From: an uncultured Clostridia bacterium
GTDB lineage: Bacteria; Bacillota; Clostridia; Peptostreptococcales; Anaerovoracaceae
Length of the DNA: 13,669 bases
NCBI GenBank assembly: GCA_937915045.1
Contig: CALDNM010000124.1
Coordinates: 1-13,669 of the forward strand
Reading direction: 5' to 3'
The position numbers and the translations under genes are program-made. Under the pieces are notes generated by a model that was given only the letters and a program-made list of their open reading frames with translations, was not told the DNA's origin and did no database searches. Below are positions 1-6,874 of this stretch, in pieces; within the stretch, counting starts at the first letter, position 1, and every line of letters starts with the position of its first letter.

Positions 1-1526
1 CCCTGATCGGCCTCCTGTCCGCCGCTCTGCGCGTAGAAAGGTGTCTCGTCGAGTATTATGCGTCCCCTCTCCCCTTCTTTGAGAGATTTGAGCGCGGACT
101 GATCCCAGAACAGTGCCTTGACCGTTCCCTTCCCCTGGACATTTTCATATCCGGTGAACTTAGTCTTTCCTTCAAACAGATAGTCGAGGGAATTCTCTTT
201 CCATGCTTCATCAGACTCAGCAGCGACTGCCTTGCCCATATTTTTCTGTTCTTCCATCCTCTCTTCAAAACCCTTTTCGTCGAGAGTGAATCCGTTTTCA
301 GTAACGATCTCTTTTGTTATATCTATTGGGAATCCGAACGTATCATGAAGTCTGAACGCTTTCTCTCCGTCTAAAACAGTCTTCCCGGCCGCTTTCATCT
401 CGCTCATGAAACCATCGATGAGCTCCATGCCCTGCTCAAGCGTAGCGTCGAACTTCTCTTCTTCAGCATCTACGATCTTTCTGATAAAGATACGTTTCTC
501 TTCGAGTTCCGGATACGCTCCCGCGGAGGTATCTACTACGACATCTACCAGCTGCGAAAGGAAAGCTTCCTCCATTCCCAGTTTGCGGCCATGTCTGGCG
601 GCTCTTCTGAGCAGTCTTCTCAGTACATATCCCCTGCCCTCATTTGAAGGCATGATGTTGTCGCTTATCATGAATGTAGCTGAACGAATATGATCCGTGA
701 TGATCCTAATGGATGTATCAGCAGGGCTCTTGCTGTCCTGATACTTAGCTCCCGTGATGCTTTCGACTTTTCTGATCACAGCCTGTATCGTATCGACATC
801 GAAAATCGAATTTGTCTCCTGCATGACACATGCCATTCTTTCGAGACCCATACCTGTATCAATATTCGGATGCGCGAGAGGCTCATAGCTTCCGTCTTCC
901 TGAGCGTCGAACTGTGTGAATACGAGATTCCAGAATTCTATGTATCTGTCGCAGTCGCACCCCGGCTTGCAGTCAGGTTTCCCGCATCCGTATTCCTCAC
1001 CTCTGTCGAAGTAAAGCTCCGAACACGGTCCGCACGGACCTGTACCGATCTCCCAGAAATTGTCTTCTTTCCCTAGCTTTACGATACGTTCTGCCGGTAT
1101 TCCCGTCTTGACCCAAAGGTCGAGAGCTTCATCATCTTCAAGATATACTGTCGCCCAGACTTTCTCCATAGGAAGTTTGAGCCAGTCACTGCAGAATTCA
1201 TACGCCCACGCTATCGCTTCTTTTTTAAAGTAATCGCCAAACGAAAAATCGCCCATCATTTCGAAAAAAGTGCCGTGACGGTCAGTTATACCTACATTCT
1301 CGATATCATCCGTCCTGACGCATTTCTGGCACGTTGTGACCCTCTTTGAAGGCGGCGTCTCGATCCCCGCGAACCACGGCTTCATCGGAGCCATCCCTGA
1401 ATTGATTATCAGCAGGCTCTTGTCGTGCTGAGGTATCAGCGGAAAGCTTTTCAGTCTGTAATGGTCTTTGGATTCATAGAATGAAAGAAACATTTCCCTT
1501 ATTTTATTTACGCCTAATTTTTCCAT
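1..1526 (-). CDS. alaS: Alanyl-tRNA synthetase, N-terminal 508 codons (cut by window edge)
   Basis: Class II aminoacyl-tRNA synthetase that charges tRNA-Ala in the cytoplasm. Seen: an unbroken frame from the ATG at 1524-1526 to the window edge. It holds the class II core, with TFFEMMGDFSFGDYF at about residues 86-100, NIDTGMGLER at 221-230 and a GRGYVLRRLLRRAARHG segment near residue 300. A cysteine-rich stretch (CGxxDCxxGCDCDRYIEFW, residues 181-199) is typical of bacterial AlaRS. The visible part ends at FYAQSGGQ, the start of the editing region, so the HxxxH editing site and the C-Ala domain lie outside. The start follows AGGAGG with a 10-base spacer. It lies 123 bases downstream of iscU, a neighbourhood common in Clostridia. 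No T-box leader motif is visible upstream. Identity is very sure. Confidence 0.97.
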   Translation of the reverse strand, partial: MEKLGVNKIREMFLSFYESKDHYRLKSFPLIPQHDKSLLIINSGMAPMKPWFAGIETPPSKRVTTCQKCVRTDDIENVGITDRHGTFFEMMGDFSFGDYFKKEAIAWAYEFCSDWLKLPMEKVWATVYLEDDEALDLWVKTGIPAERIVKLGKEDNFWEIGTGPCGPCSELYFDRGEEYGCGKPDCKPGCDCDRYIEFWNLVFTQFDAQEDGSYEPLAHPNIDTGMGLERMACVMQETNSIFDVDTIQAVIRKVESITGAKYQDSKSPADTSIRIITDHIRSATFMISDNIMPSNEGRGYVLRRLLRRAARHGRKLGMEEAFLSQLVDVVVDTSAGAYPELEEKRIFIRKIVDAEEEKFDATLEQGMELIDGFMSEMKAAGKTVLDGEKAFRLHDTFGFPIDITKEIVTENGFTLDEKGFEERMEEQKNMGKAVAAESDEAWKENSLDYLFEGKTKFTGYENVQGKGTVKALFWDQSALKSLKEGERGRIILDETPFYAQSGGQEADQ

Positions 1527-1562
1527 TTGGTTTTTTCCTCCTAAAGTACAATTAACCAAAAT

Positions 1563-1591
1563 AGTATATCACTATTCAAGAAGCAGGGCAA
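1563..1591 (-). promoter_or_regulatory. Putative alaS promoter
   Basis: On the minus strand a -35-like TTGCCC (1586-1591) and a -10 TATACT (1563-1568) are separated by exactly 17 bases, 37 bases before the alaS start. The -10 is good; the -35 matches only its TTG. The -35 lies inside the palindrome at 1580-1603. This is inferred from sequence only. Confidence 0.5.
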
Positions 1592-1603
1592 TTGCCCTGC
1601 TTC
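1580..1603. repeat. Perfect 24-base palindrome between iscU and alaS
   Basis: Arms GAAGCAGGGC and GCCCTGCTTC pair perfectly around an AATT centre. As RNA on the minus strand it would form a 10-bp GC-rich hairpin 46 bases after the iscU stop, but it is followed by TTGAATAGTG rather than a U-run. It could be the iscU terminator with a poor tail, or a DNA operator, since its half overlaps the predicted alaS -35. Confidence 0.7.
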
Positions 1604-1649
1604 ACGAATCTCTATTATTTTTTAAGATCTGTATATTGGATAACTGTAT

Positions 1650-2111
1650 CTAGATCTGTGTTTTTTCATCTTCGTCAGGAGCTTCATCTTTGTCATCATC
1701 CGGATCGAATCCTTCAAGACCTTTATATGTCTTTCCGTTCTTCTGAGCGTAATCATATATCGCTGATTTGATAGCGTGATCCGCGAGAACAGAACAGTGG
1801 ATCTTTATAGCCGGAAGACCGCCCAGTTCGTCAACGATCTGCTTGTTCGATATATCCAGAGCCTCATCGATCGTCTTTCCGATGATCATGTCCGTAGCCA
1901 TACTCGAACTTGCAATAGCGCTGCCGCATCCGAAGGTCTTGAATTTAGCGTCTGTTATCACATCTTTTTCTTTATCGACGGATATCGTGATCTGCATCAT
2001 ATCTCCGCAGACCGGACTGCCATATACTCCAATTCCATCCGGATTTTCTATCTCTCCAACATTATGCGGGTGAAGGAAATAATCCATTACTTTATCATTG
2101 TACATTGCCAT
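1650..2111 (-). CDS. iscU: Iron-sulfur cluster assembly scaffold IscU/NifU-like
   Basis: Scaffold on which IscS-derived sulfur and iron are assembled into [2Fe-2S] or [4Fe-4S] clusters before transfer to apoproteins. Seen: 153 residues beginning MAMYNDKVMDYFLHPHNVGE, with the three ligand cysteines Cys35 (PVCGD, with Asp37), Cys62 (FGCGSAIASSS) and Cys106 (IHCSVLA). The family is about 120-150 residues; here the last 18 or so (from residue 136) form an acidic tail rich in Asp and Glu. It starts 6 bases after the iscS stop with no strong ribosome binding site at the usual distance, so translation is probably coupled to iscS. An internal ATG at codon 3 is an alternative start. It ends in TAG. 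Confidence 0.95.
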   Translation of the reverse strand: MAMYNDKVMDYFLHPHNVGEIENPDGIGVYGSPVCGDMMQITISVDKEKDVITDAKFKTFGCGSAIASSSMATDMIIGKTIDEALDISNKQIVDELGGLPAIKIHCSVLADHAIKSAIYDYAQKNGKTYKGLEGFDPDDDKDEAPDEDEKTQI

Positions 2112-2117
2112 GATCAG

Positions 2118-3287
2118 TTACCAACCTTTCTTTTCATTGACCGACGATATTTCACGCAGGTGCTTAACTATCTCTGTCAGACATTCGATCGTATAGTCGA
2201 GGTCTTCCTTCGTAGTGAAGTCACCGACAGTGAATCTGATGCTTCCGTGGATCAGCTCCACAGGGATGCCCAGCGCCGTCAGTACGTGTGAAGGAGCAAG
2301 TGATTTCGAAGAGCATGCTGACCCTGTCGAAATAGAAATGCCTTTTTCGTTGAGAAGGATGAGTATCGATTCACCTTCTATATATTTGAATGTGATGTTC
2401 GCGTTGCCCGGGTGTCTGCCTTCCATAGTGCCGTTCACGATGACATCAGGTATGTTTTTCTTGACCTGCTCGATGAAATAATCACGCAGCCCTGAAACTT
2501 TCTTTATGTGATCGTCAAGATTCTGCTCCGCGAGTTCAGCCGCTTTTCCGAATCCTACGATACCTGCTGTATTCTCTGTCCCCGCGCGTCTTGAACTTTC
2601 CTGAGCTCCGCCGTGAAGGTAATTCGAGATCTTGGTGCCCTTCCTGATGTACAGAGCGCCAACACCCTTAGGCCCATATATCTTATGTGATGAAAATGAC
2701 ATGAGATCGACTCCCATATCGTTGACATCGATAGGAACATTTCCAAGACCCTGTACAGCATCCGAATGGAATGTGATACCGTGCTTATGCGCGACAGCCG
2801 CGAGTTCTTTGATAGGCTGTACTGTTCCGACTTCGTTGTTCACGAGCATGATCGATACAAGAACTGTATCAGGCCTGATCGCTTTTTCGAGATCTTCCGG
2901 ATGTACTCTTCCTTCATGATCTACAGGAAGATACGTGACATCGACGCCCCTCTTCGCGAGATATTCTCCCGAATGAAGGATCGCGTGATGCTCGATCTCA
3001 CTTGTGATGACGTGTTTCCCCTTCGCGCTCTGCGCGTCCGTCACGCCGAAAAATGTCCAGTTATCCGCTTCTGAACCGCATGAAGTAAAAAATACTTCAG
3101 CCGGATCCGCGCCGATAAGATGGGCGACCCTTCCTCTTGCCTTGGCAACTCCGGCAGCAGCTTCCTGTCCCAGGTCATAAAGGCTTGAAGGATTTCCAAA
3201 TTTTTCACTGAAATAAGGAAGCATCTCATCAACGACTTCCTTTTTTACCGGCGTTGTCGCCGAATAATCCAAATATACTTGTCTCAT
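2118..3287 (-). CDS. iscS: Cysteine desulfurase (NifS/IscS family)
   Basis: PLP enzyme that converts cysteine to alanine and passes the persulfide sulfur to IscU and other acceptors. Seen: 389 residues with the N-terminal VYLDYSATTPV motif (residues 4-14), His100/His101 in the cofactor pocket, Asp176/Gln179 (SDAVQGLG), the Schiff-base lysine Lys202 (SSHKIYGPKG), RRAGTEN at 233-239, and the catalytic cysteine Cys325 in GSACSSKSLAPSHVL. The short loop around that cysteine could equally be called group I NifS. The ATG at 3285-3287 is chosen because AAGGAG lies 7 bases before it; a start 18 bases further upstream would put that site inside the coding region. It is first in a two-gene unit with iscU. 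No iscR is seen beside it. Confidence 0.95.
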   Translation of the reverse strand: MRQVYLDYSATTPVKKEVVDEMLPYFSEKFGNPSSLYDLGQEAAAGVAKARGRVAHLIGADPAEVFFTSCGSEADNWTFFGVTDAQSAKGKHVITSEIEHHAILHSGEYLAKRGVDVTYLPVDHEGRVHPEDLEKAIRPDTVLVSIMLVNNEVGTVQPIKELAAVAHKHGITFHSDAVQGLGNVPIDVNDMGVDLMSFSSHKIYGPKGVGALYIRKGTKISNYLHGGAQESSRRAGTENTAGIVGFGKAAELAEQNLDDHIKKVSGLRDYFIEQVKKNIPDVIVNGTMEGRHPGNANITFKYIEGESILILLNEKGISISTGSACSSKSLAPSHVLTALGIPVELIHGSIRFTVGDFTTKEDLDYTIECLTEIVKHLREISSVNEKKGW

Positions 3288-3332
3288 AGAACTTCTCCTT
3301 GTCATATTATTTTACTATCTGTTTATACCAAG

Positions 3333-3363
3333 AAAAACAAGGATTCAAACAAATAATCCTTGT
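3333..3363 (-). terminator. Intrinsic terminator after the DUF896 gene
   Basis: A 9-bp stem (ACAAGGATT / AATCCTTGT, arms at 3355-3363 and 3337-3345) with a 9-base loop is followed on the minus strand by a T-run (TTTTTC). It lies just past the DUF896 stop and before iscS. Confidence 0.8.
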
Positions 3364-3374
3364 AAATCATAAAT

Positions 3375-3587
3375 TTATTTCTCTTCTTCTATGACAATGC
3401 TTTCTTCTTCCTCAACTTCATCGACAAAACGCACATTATCAAGCTGAGCCTTGACGTTTTCACGTATCGCCGCGATGTACTCTTTCCTTAGTAATGCACG
3501 TTCTTCGGTCTCTTCAGGAGTAAGCCCTTCGCCCTTTGCCTTAGCAGCGAGTTCATTTATACGCGCCACTTTTTCTTTTGATATCAT
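3375..3587 (-). CDS. DUF896 (UPF0291/YnzC-like) small protein
   Basis: A 70-residue protein that starts MISKEKVARINELAAKAKGE and carries the family's LTPEETEERALLRKEYIAAIRENVKAQLD core, predicted to be a helical hairpin. In Bacillus the YnzC family is a small cytoplasmic protein linked to the SOS-regulated yneA locus; its molecular role is not settled, so no function is claimed. The tail from about residue 54 is strongly acidic (EVEEEESIVIEEEK). The ATG at 3585-3587 is preferred over an in-frame GTG 21 bases upstream because AGAGGA lies about 10 bases before the ATG. Terminators on both sides (3333-3363 and 3643-3678) make it monocistronic. A lone -10-like TATACT at 3627-3632 may be its promoter. 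Confidence 0.88.
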   Translation of the reverse strand: MISKEKVARINELAAKAKGEGLTPEETEERALLRKEYIAAIRENVKAQLDNVRFVDEVEEEESIVIEEEK

Positions 3588-3626
3588 ATTTGACAGTCCT
3601 CTTTTCACTTTAAACTTGCTTTGAAT

Positions 3627-3632
3627 AGTATA
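3627..3632 (-). promoter_or_regulatory. Possible -10 element for the DUF896 gene
   Basis: TATACT on the minus strand, 39 bases before the chosen ATG and just after the previous gene's terminator. No convincing -35 is found at 16-18 bases, where the T-run of the terminator lies, so this is only a candidate. Confidence 0.35.
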
Positions 3633-3642
3633 CCCCTTATTG

Positions 3643-3678
3643 AAAAAAAATAACAGCGGAGCTCGTCACCCCGCTGTT
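3643..3678 (-). terminator. Strong intrinsic terminator after the surface-protein gene
   Basis: The stem AACAGCGG / CCGCTGTT (arms 3671-3678 and 3652-3659) with an 11-base loop is followed on the minus strand by A and then eight T residues. It lies 16 bases past the stop codon and closes the comEA/surface-protein unit. Confidence 0.9.
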
Positions 3679-3694
3679 TTCAGATATTTATATA

Positions 3695-5455
3695 TTATTT
3701 TCTCTGCGATTTCTCAAAACGAGCTTCTCCCATAATAAGAGTCATCGTAACGAGAGCAAAGAGAAAAACAAGGACCGCTGCCTTCGTACCCTCTATCGGA
3801 TCTCCGGTCTGAGGTGAAGAGGCACTCGCGGCGCGTGCCGCGACTTTTTCTTCAGCTTTCTTTTTAAGCGCGCTGTCTGAAGACGCGCCGTCTTTTTCGT
3901 CCGCTTTCGACGGATCGAGTTTATCTGTACCTCCGTTCACGCCGCTGTCTTTATCGATACTGCTGCCATTGTTCGTATTGCCTGCGCTTCCCGTATTCCC
4001 GGCATCGGTTTTATCATCAGCAGATCCGGAAGTATCCAGCTTTGAATAGAATGCTTTTGTTGTCACTTTCGGTGCTTTGTATTGTTTTCCATTAATGAAA
4101 GCTGAACCGTTGGTGTCGAAGCTGACCGACGATCTTACTATGCCGGTAGTGACTTTGCTCTTGTTATGCTGCGCGCGGCTTGCCGTCACAGTCAGAACAT
4201 ATCTGCTCCCGTCGTTCCTGTAAAATTCACTTCCCGAGATAAAAGATTTTTTCGCTGAGGCCGTGATCTTATTCGATACATTGGATACATCGAATTTATT
4301 CGTTATGTCCACTCCATCTCTCAGCACAACGATCTTGTCGGCTTTGAGGTAAGCAGGAAGATCAAGATCCAGGCCGAATGATTTGAAATACGAGCCGGAC
4401 CCTATGCCGCCATTAACAAACTCGCCTGTCCAGAATATCATGGTCTCATCATCCGCATCAAAGGTATTGGATGTCGCGTCGAACTCATCTTTGTCAGACA
4501 CTGTAAGTGTTGGCGTCTGTATCTCAGACGATGCCATATTGTATCTGTTTTCCGTAAAACTCGTGGCTTTTTCCCATGGCTCAGTCGAATCATCTATGAC
4601 TGCGCCGCCATTGTCAAAAAGATACATATACATATCCCCTGCCGAAAATACGTACTGGAACGAAGTCGCTGCATCGCCATTGTAAGTTGTCCCTGTCCCG
4701 GAATTATAATAAACGTCTTCTTCATTGCTGTTTCTGAAATAGTCAAGCTTCGAATCAGCTGAAACTATCTGATTTTTCATCACACAGTCTCTGTACTTCG
4801 AACTCACGATACATCCCGATGACGGCTGTATCCCTGACATCGTTATGTTCGTCTTGACTGGATACACGACATCCGTGCCGGCTTTTCGAAACGATAAAGA
4901 CGCCCTCAAAGAACTGCACCCCCATAGAGTGATGCTCGGAGCCGGCGTATGTCTTATAGCGGCAAGCCTCATTTTATCAGTTCTTGTGTTAGTGTCGGAT
5001 TTCTTGCACAGATCCAGCATTATAGTTTCATCGACCATATCAAATGTCCCGGCCGCAGCATTATAATATTTCAGATTGGTGATCGTTATCCCCGCAGTCG
5101 AGGCCAGTGCTTTTTCATCAAATACGGTAGATACCGAGTTTGTGACGCCTATAGACTCTCCAGCTTTGTTGTAATGACTGTTTGTCGCCGTCCCTCTCAC
5201 AATATACTGTGTAGACGGTGTTTCTGTGAGTTTGTTCGCGTATTCATGCGGTATCGCGTCAGCGACAGGCGCATCCCATGAACTGTATATTCCATTGTTT
5301 GTCTTGAACGCGGCACTGTTTTTGACTGGTACAGCAGCCGATACATCAATAGATGCCGATACCTGAGCCGGAACAGCTAAAACTGCCCCCAGCGCAAAAA
5401 TCGAAACAGCTGTGACAGCTGCTGTCTTTTTCAGCATCATCTTGTTAATAAACAT
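3695..5455 (-). CDS. Sortase-anchored surface protein with SPQTG sorting signal, likely adhesin-like
   Basis: A 586-residue secreted protein I cannot assign to a named family. Seen: a signal peptide (KK followed by a hydrophobic stretch to about residue 30, likely cleaved after VSA at 32-34); a large region rich in Ser, Thr, Asn and Asp (35-315) with four cysteines (150, 180, 215, 224); a region at about 318-468 resembling Ig-like or isopeptide-type adhesin domains (LDLPAYLKADKIVVLRDG, then VDITNKFDV and INGKQYKAPKVTT); a low-complexity Ser/Gly/Asp/Lys spacer (474-546); then SPQTG (547-551), a hydrophobic segment (557-575) and a basic end. This is a cell-wall sorting signal of the (S/N)PxTG kind. 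The ATG at 5453-5455 follows AAAGGA; an ATG 42 bases upstream would place the signal peptide oddly and overlap comEA. It lies 25 bases after comEA with no promoter between. Surface anchoring is well supported; adhesion is inference. Confidence 0.85.
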   Translation of the reverse strand: MFINKMMLKKTAAVTAVSIFALGAVLAVPAQVSASIDVSAAVPVKNSAAFKTNNGIYSSWDAPVADAIPHEYANKLTETPSTQYIVRGTATNSHYNKAGESIGVTNSVSTVFDEKALASTAGITITNLKYYNAAAGTFDMVDETIMLDLCKKSDTNTRTDKMRLAAIRHTPAPSITLWGCSSLRASLSFRKAGTDVVYPVKTNITMSGIQPSSGCIVSSKYRDCVMKNQIVSADSKLDYFRNSNEEDVYYNSGTGTTYNGDAATSFQYVFSAGDMYMYLFDNGGAVIDDSTEPWEKATSFTENRYNMASSEIQTPTLTVSDKDEFDATSNTFDADDETMIFWTGEFVNGGIGSGSYFKSFGLDLDLPAYLKADKIVVLRDGVDITNKFDVSNVSNKITASAKKSFISGSEFYRNDGSRYVLTVTASRAQHNKSKVTTGIVRSSVSFDTNGSAFINGKQYKAPKVTTKAFYSKLDTSGSADDKTDAGNTGSAGNTNNGSSIDKDSGVNGGTDKLDPSKADEKDGASSDSALKKKAEEKVAARAASASSPQTGDPIEGTKAAVLVFLFALVTMTLIMGEARFEKSQRK

Positions 5456-5480
5456 CTTCTTATCCTTTCTGTAAGCAAAA

Positions 5481-6131
5481 TTATGTTGAAATGTCATCTT
5501 TCATTTTCTCAAATGTCTTATCGCCTATACCGCTCACATTTTTGATATCTTCCGGCCTTGAAAAACGGCCGTTCTGCTCTCTGTACGATATTATCTTCCC
5601 GGCTATCGCCGGTCCTACTCCCGTCAAAGTCTGCAGTTCAGTGGAACTTGCAGTGTTGATGTTCACTTTTCCGTTGGATATCCCGGATCCGGAAGACGAG
5701 GAACCGGCTGAACCTTCAGAGGCATTACCTGCAGAACTGTTCTGACCTGAACCCTTTTCCGGGATAAATATCTTATCTCCGTCTTTGACCACTGCCGCCC
5801 TGTTGATATCAGTGATATCGGCTGTCTCTGAGAAACCGCCTGCCTCATCGATCGCGTCGCATACTCTGCTGCCTTTCTTCAGTTCAACAACTTTTGGATC
5901 ATTGACCGCCCCTGATACATCGGCAATGACTATACCCTGGTCCTCATCGGAAGCAGTCTCCGCGCTCTCGGATGCCGCCGTCCCGTTTTTGTCGAAAGAT
6001 ATCATATCGCTCTTTCCCCCGCCTAAGACAAAAACAAGAAAAGCTGTCACAATGACCGCGGTCATTATTCCAACTTTCATGATCTTTTTTTTATTAGCGA
6101 GAAAATACTCTTTTGTAAAATATTTTTTCAT
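5481..6131 (-). CDS. comEA: ComEA-like membrane-anchored DNA-binding protein (SLBB + helix-hairpin-helix)
   Basis: In competent Gram-positive bacteria ComEA is the membrane-tethered receptor that binds incoming double-stranded DNA and hands it to the ComEC channel. Seen: 216 residues with a short basic N-terminus, one membrane segment (about 17-37), a SLBB domain (about 67-125, VIADVSGAVNDPKVVELKKG), a flexible Ser/Gly linker (127-152) and a C-terminal pair of helix-hairpin-helix motifs (153-216) with GVGP at 171-174 and GIGD at 201-204. Length and domain order match Firmicute ComEA. The start follows GGGAGG with a spacer of 8 bases. It has its own near-consensus promoter. comEB and comEC, its usual partners, are not in the window; a surface-protein gene follows instead. 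Whether this organism is competent cannot be judged here. Confidence 0.92.
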   Translation of the reverse strand: MKKYFTKEYFLANKKKIMKVGIMTAVIVTAFLVFVLGGGKSDMISFDKNGTAASESAETASDEDQGIVIADVSGAVNDPKVVELKKGSRVCDAIDEAGGFSETADITDINRAAVVKDGDKIFIPEKGSGQNSSAGNASEGSAGSSSSGSGISNGKVNINTASSTELQTLTGVGPAIAGKIISYREQNGRFSRPEDIKNVSGIGDKTFEKMKDDIST

Positions 6132-6160
6132 GAAAATACCTCCCGAAATGTATTTCCTAT

Positions 6161-6189
6161 ATTTTACATTTCAGCCAGATATTTGTCAA
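6161..6189 (-). promoter_or_regulatory. Near-consensus sigma-A-type promoter for comEA
   Basis: On the minus strand, a perfect -35 TTGACA (6184-6189), a 17-base spacer and a -10 TAAAAT (6161-6166) lie 29 bases before the comEA ATG. It sits between the TIGR03936 stop and comEA and should drive comEA plus the surface-protein gene. Confidence 0.85.
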
Positions 6190-6208
6190 TGAGATAATTG
6201 TAAATTAT

Positions 6209-6871
6209 TTACATAAAAATTTGTAATCTTGAAATTTCAACAGTTTCACGTTCGATCGTCAAACCAATAAAATTCGTAAAAGAGTTTAGAAGCAGTTCCG
6301 GTGATATATTTGAACTGCTGCCGGCGTCCAGAATTGCCGTCAATAATATTTTATTGTCTACTATTTTGATCTCCAGAGATCTGATCCCGCTTTTTATATC
6401 TACAGGCTTCATTTCTCCGGTCTTTTTTTCTTTTTTCAAAGCCGTTATTTCCGACTGCGCTAAGAATCTCTCTCTAAGCGCGTTTTCAGGAGTTTCATGA
6501 CCCTCCGGCAGCGGTACAGTGATCCTGTATTCCGCCGCGCAGCATTTTGCCGCAAGAGATTTTTTTTCTTTTTCGATCGGAACGCAGCGAAGGACCCTGA
6601 TACCTGACGGCATATTCTTATTGACCATATTCCTTATATCATCAGCATCATACTCATCTCTCGTATCGAACTCCAAAAGCTCGCCTTCCGACGTATATCC
6701 TAATGCCAGAGGCTGCGCGAATACCATTTTAGGATGAGGATTGAATCCGTTCGAATACTCGAGATATATCCCGCTGCGATTGAAAGCGCGTTTGAACAGC
6801 CTCACCATATCGAGATGTGAAGTGTATTTTATAAGTCCTTGTTTTGAAAATGTAATAACATATCTCGGCAT
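6209..6871 (-). CDS. TIGR03936 / DUF2344 radical-SAM-linked protein
   Basis: A 220-residue protein that begins RYVITFSKQGLIKYTSHLDM and continues VRLFKRAFNRSGIYLEYSNGFNPHPKM in pieces, the signature of the TIGR03936 (DUF2344) family. The family is nearly always encoded next to, or fused to, a TIGR03960 radical-SAM protein, as here: the start lies only 3 bases after that gene's stop and follows GAGGAG. The biochemical role is not known; the fixed pairing suggests the two act together, perhaps in a modification step tied to RNA or the ribosome, which is inference. The length is normal for the family. It is the last gene of the obgE unit; I see no clear hairpin terminator after it. Confidence 0.9.
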   Translation of the reverse strand: MPRYVITFSKQGLIKYTSHLDMVRLFKRAFNRSGIYLEYSNGFNPHPKMVFAQPLALGYTSEGELLEFDTRDEYDADDIRNMVNKNMPSGIRVLRCVPIEKEKKSLAAKCCAAEYRITVPLPEGHETPENALRERFLAQSEITALKKEKKTGEMKPVDIKSGIRSLEIKIVDNKILLTAILDAGSSSNISPELLLNSFTNFIGLTIERETVEISRLQIFM

Positions 6872-6874
6872 CGC

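Noticed and set aside
1527..1649. A T-box riboswitch before alaS
   Set aside because: The gap is only 123 bases and has no AGGGUGGNACCGCG-like T-box sequence or specifier stem.
1776..2291. A 171-codon plus-strand open frame opposite iscU and iscS
   Set aside because: Antisense to two clear genes; no domain and no start signal.
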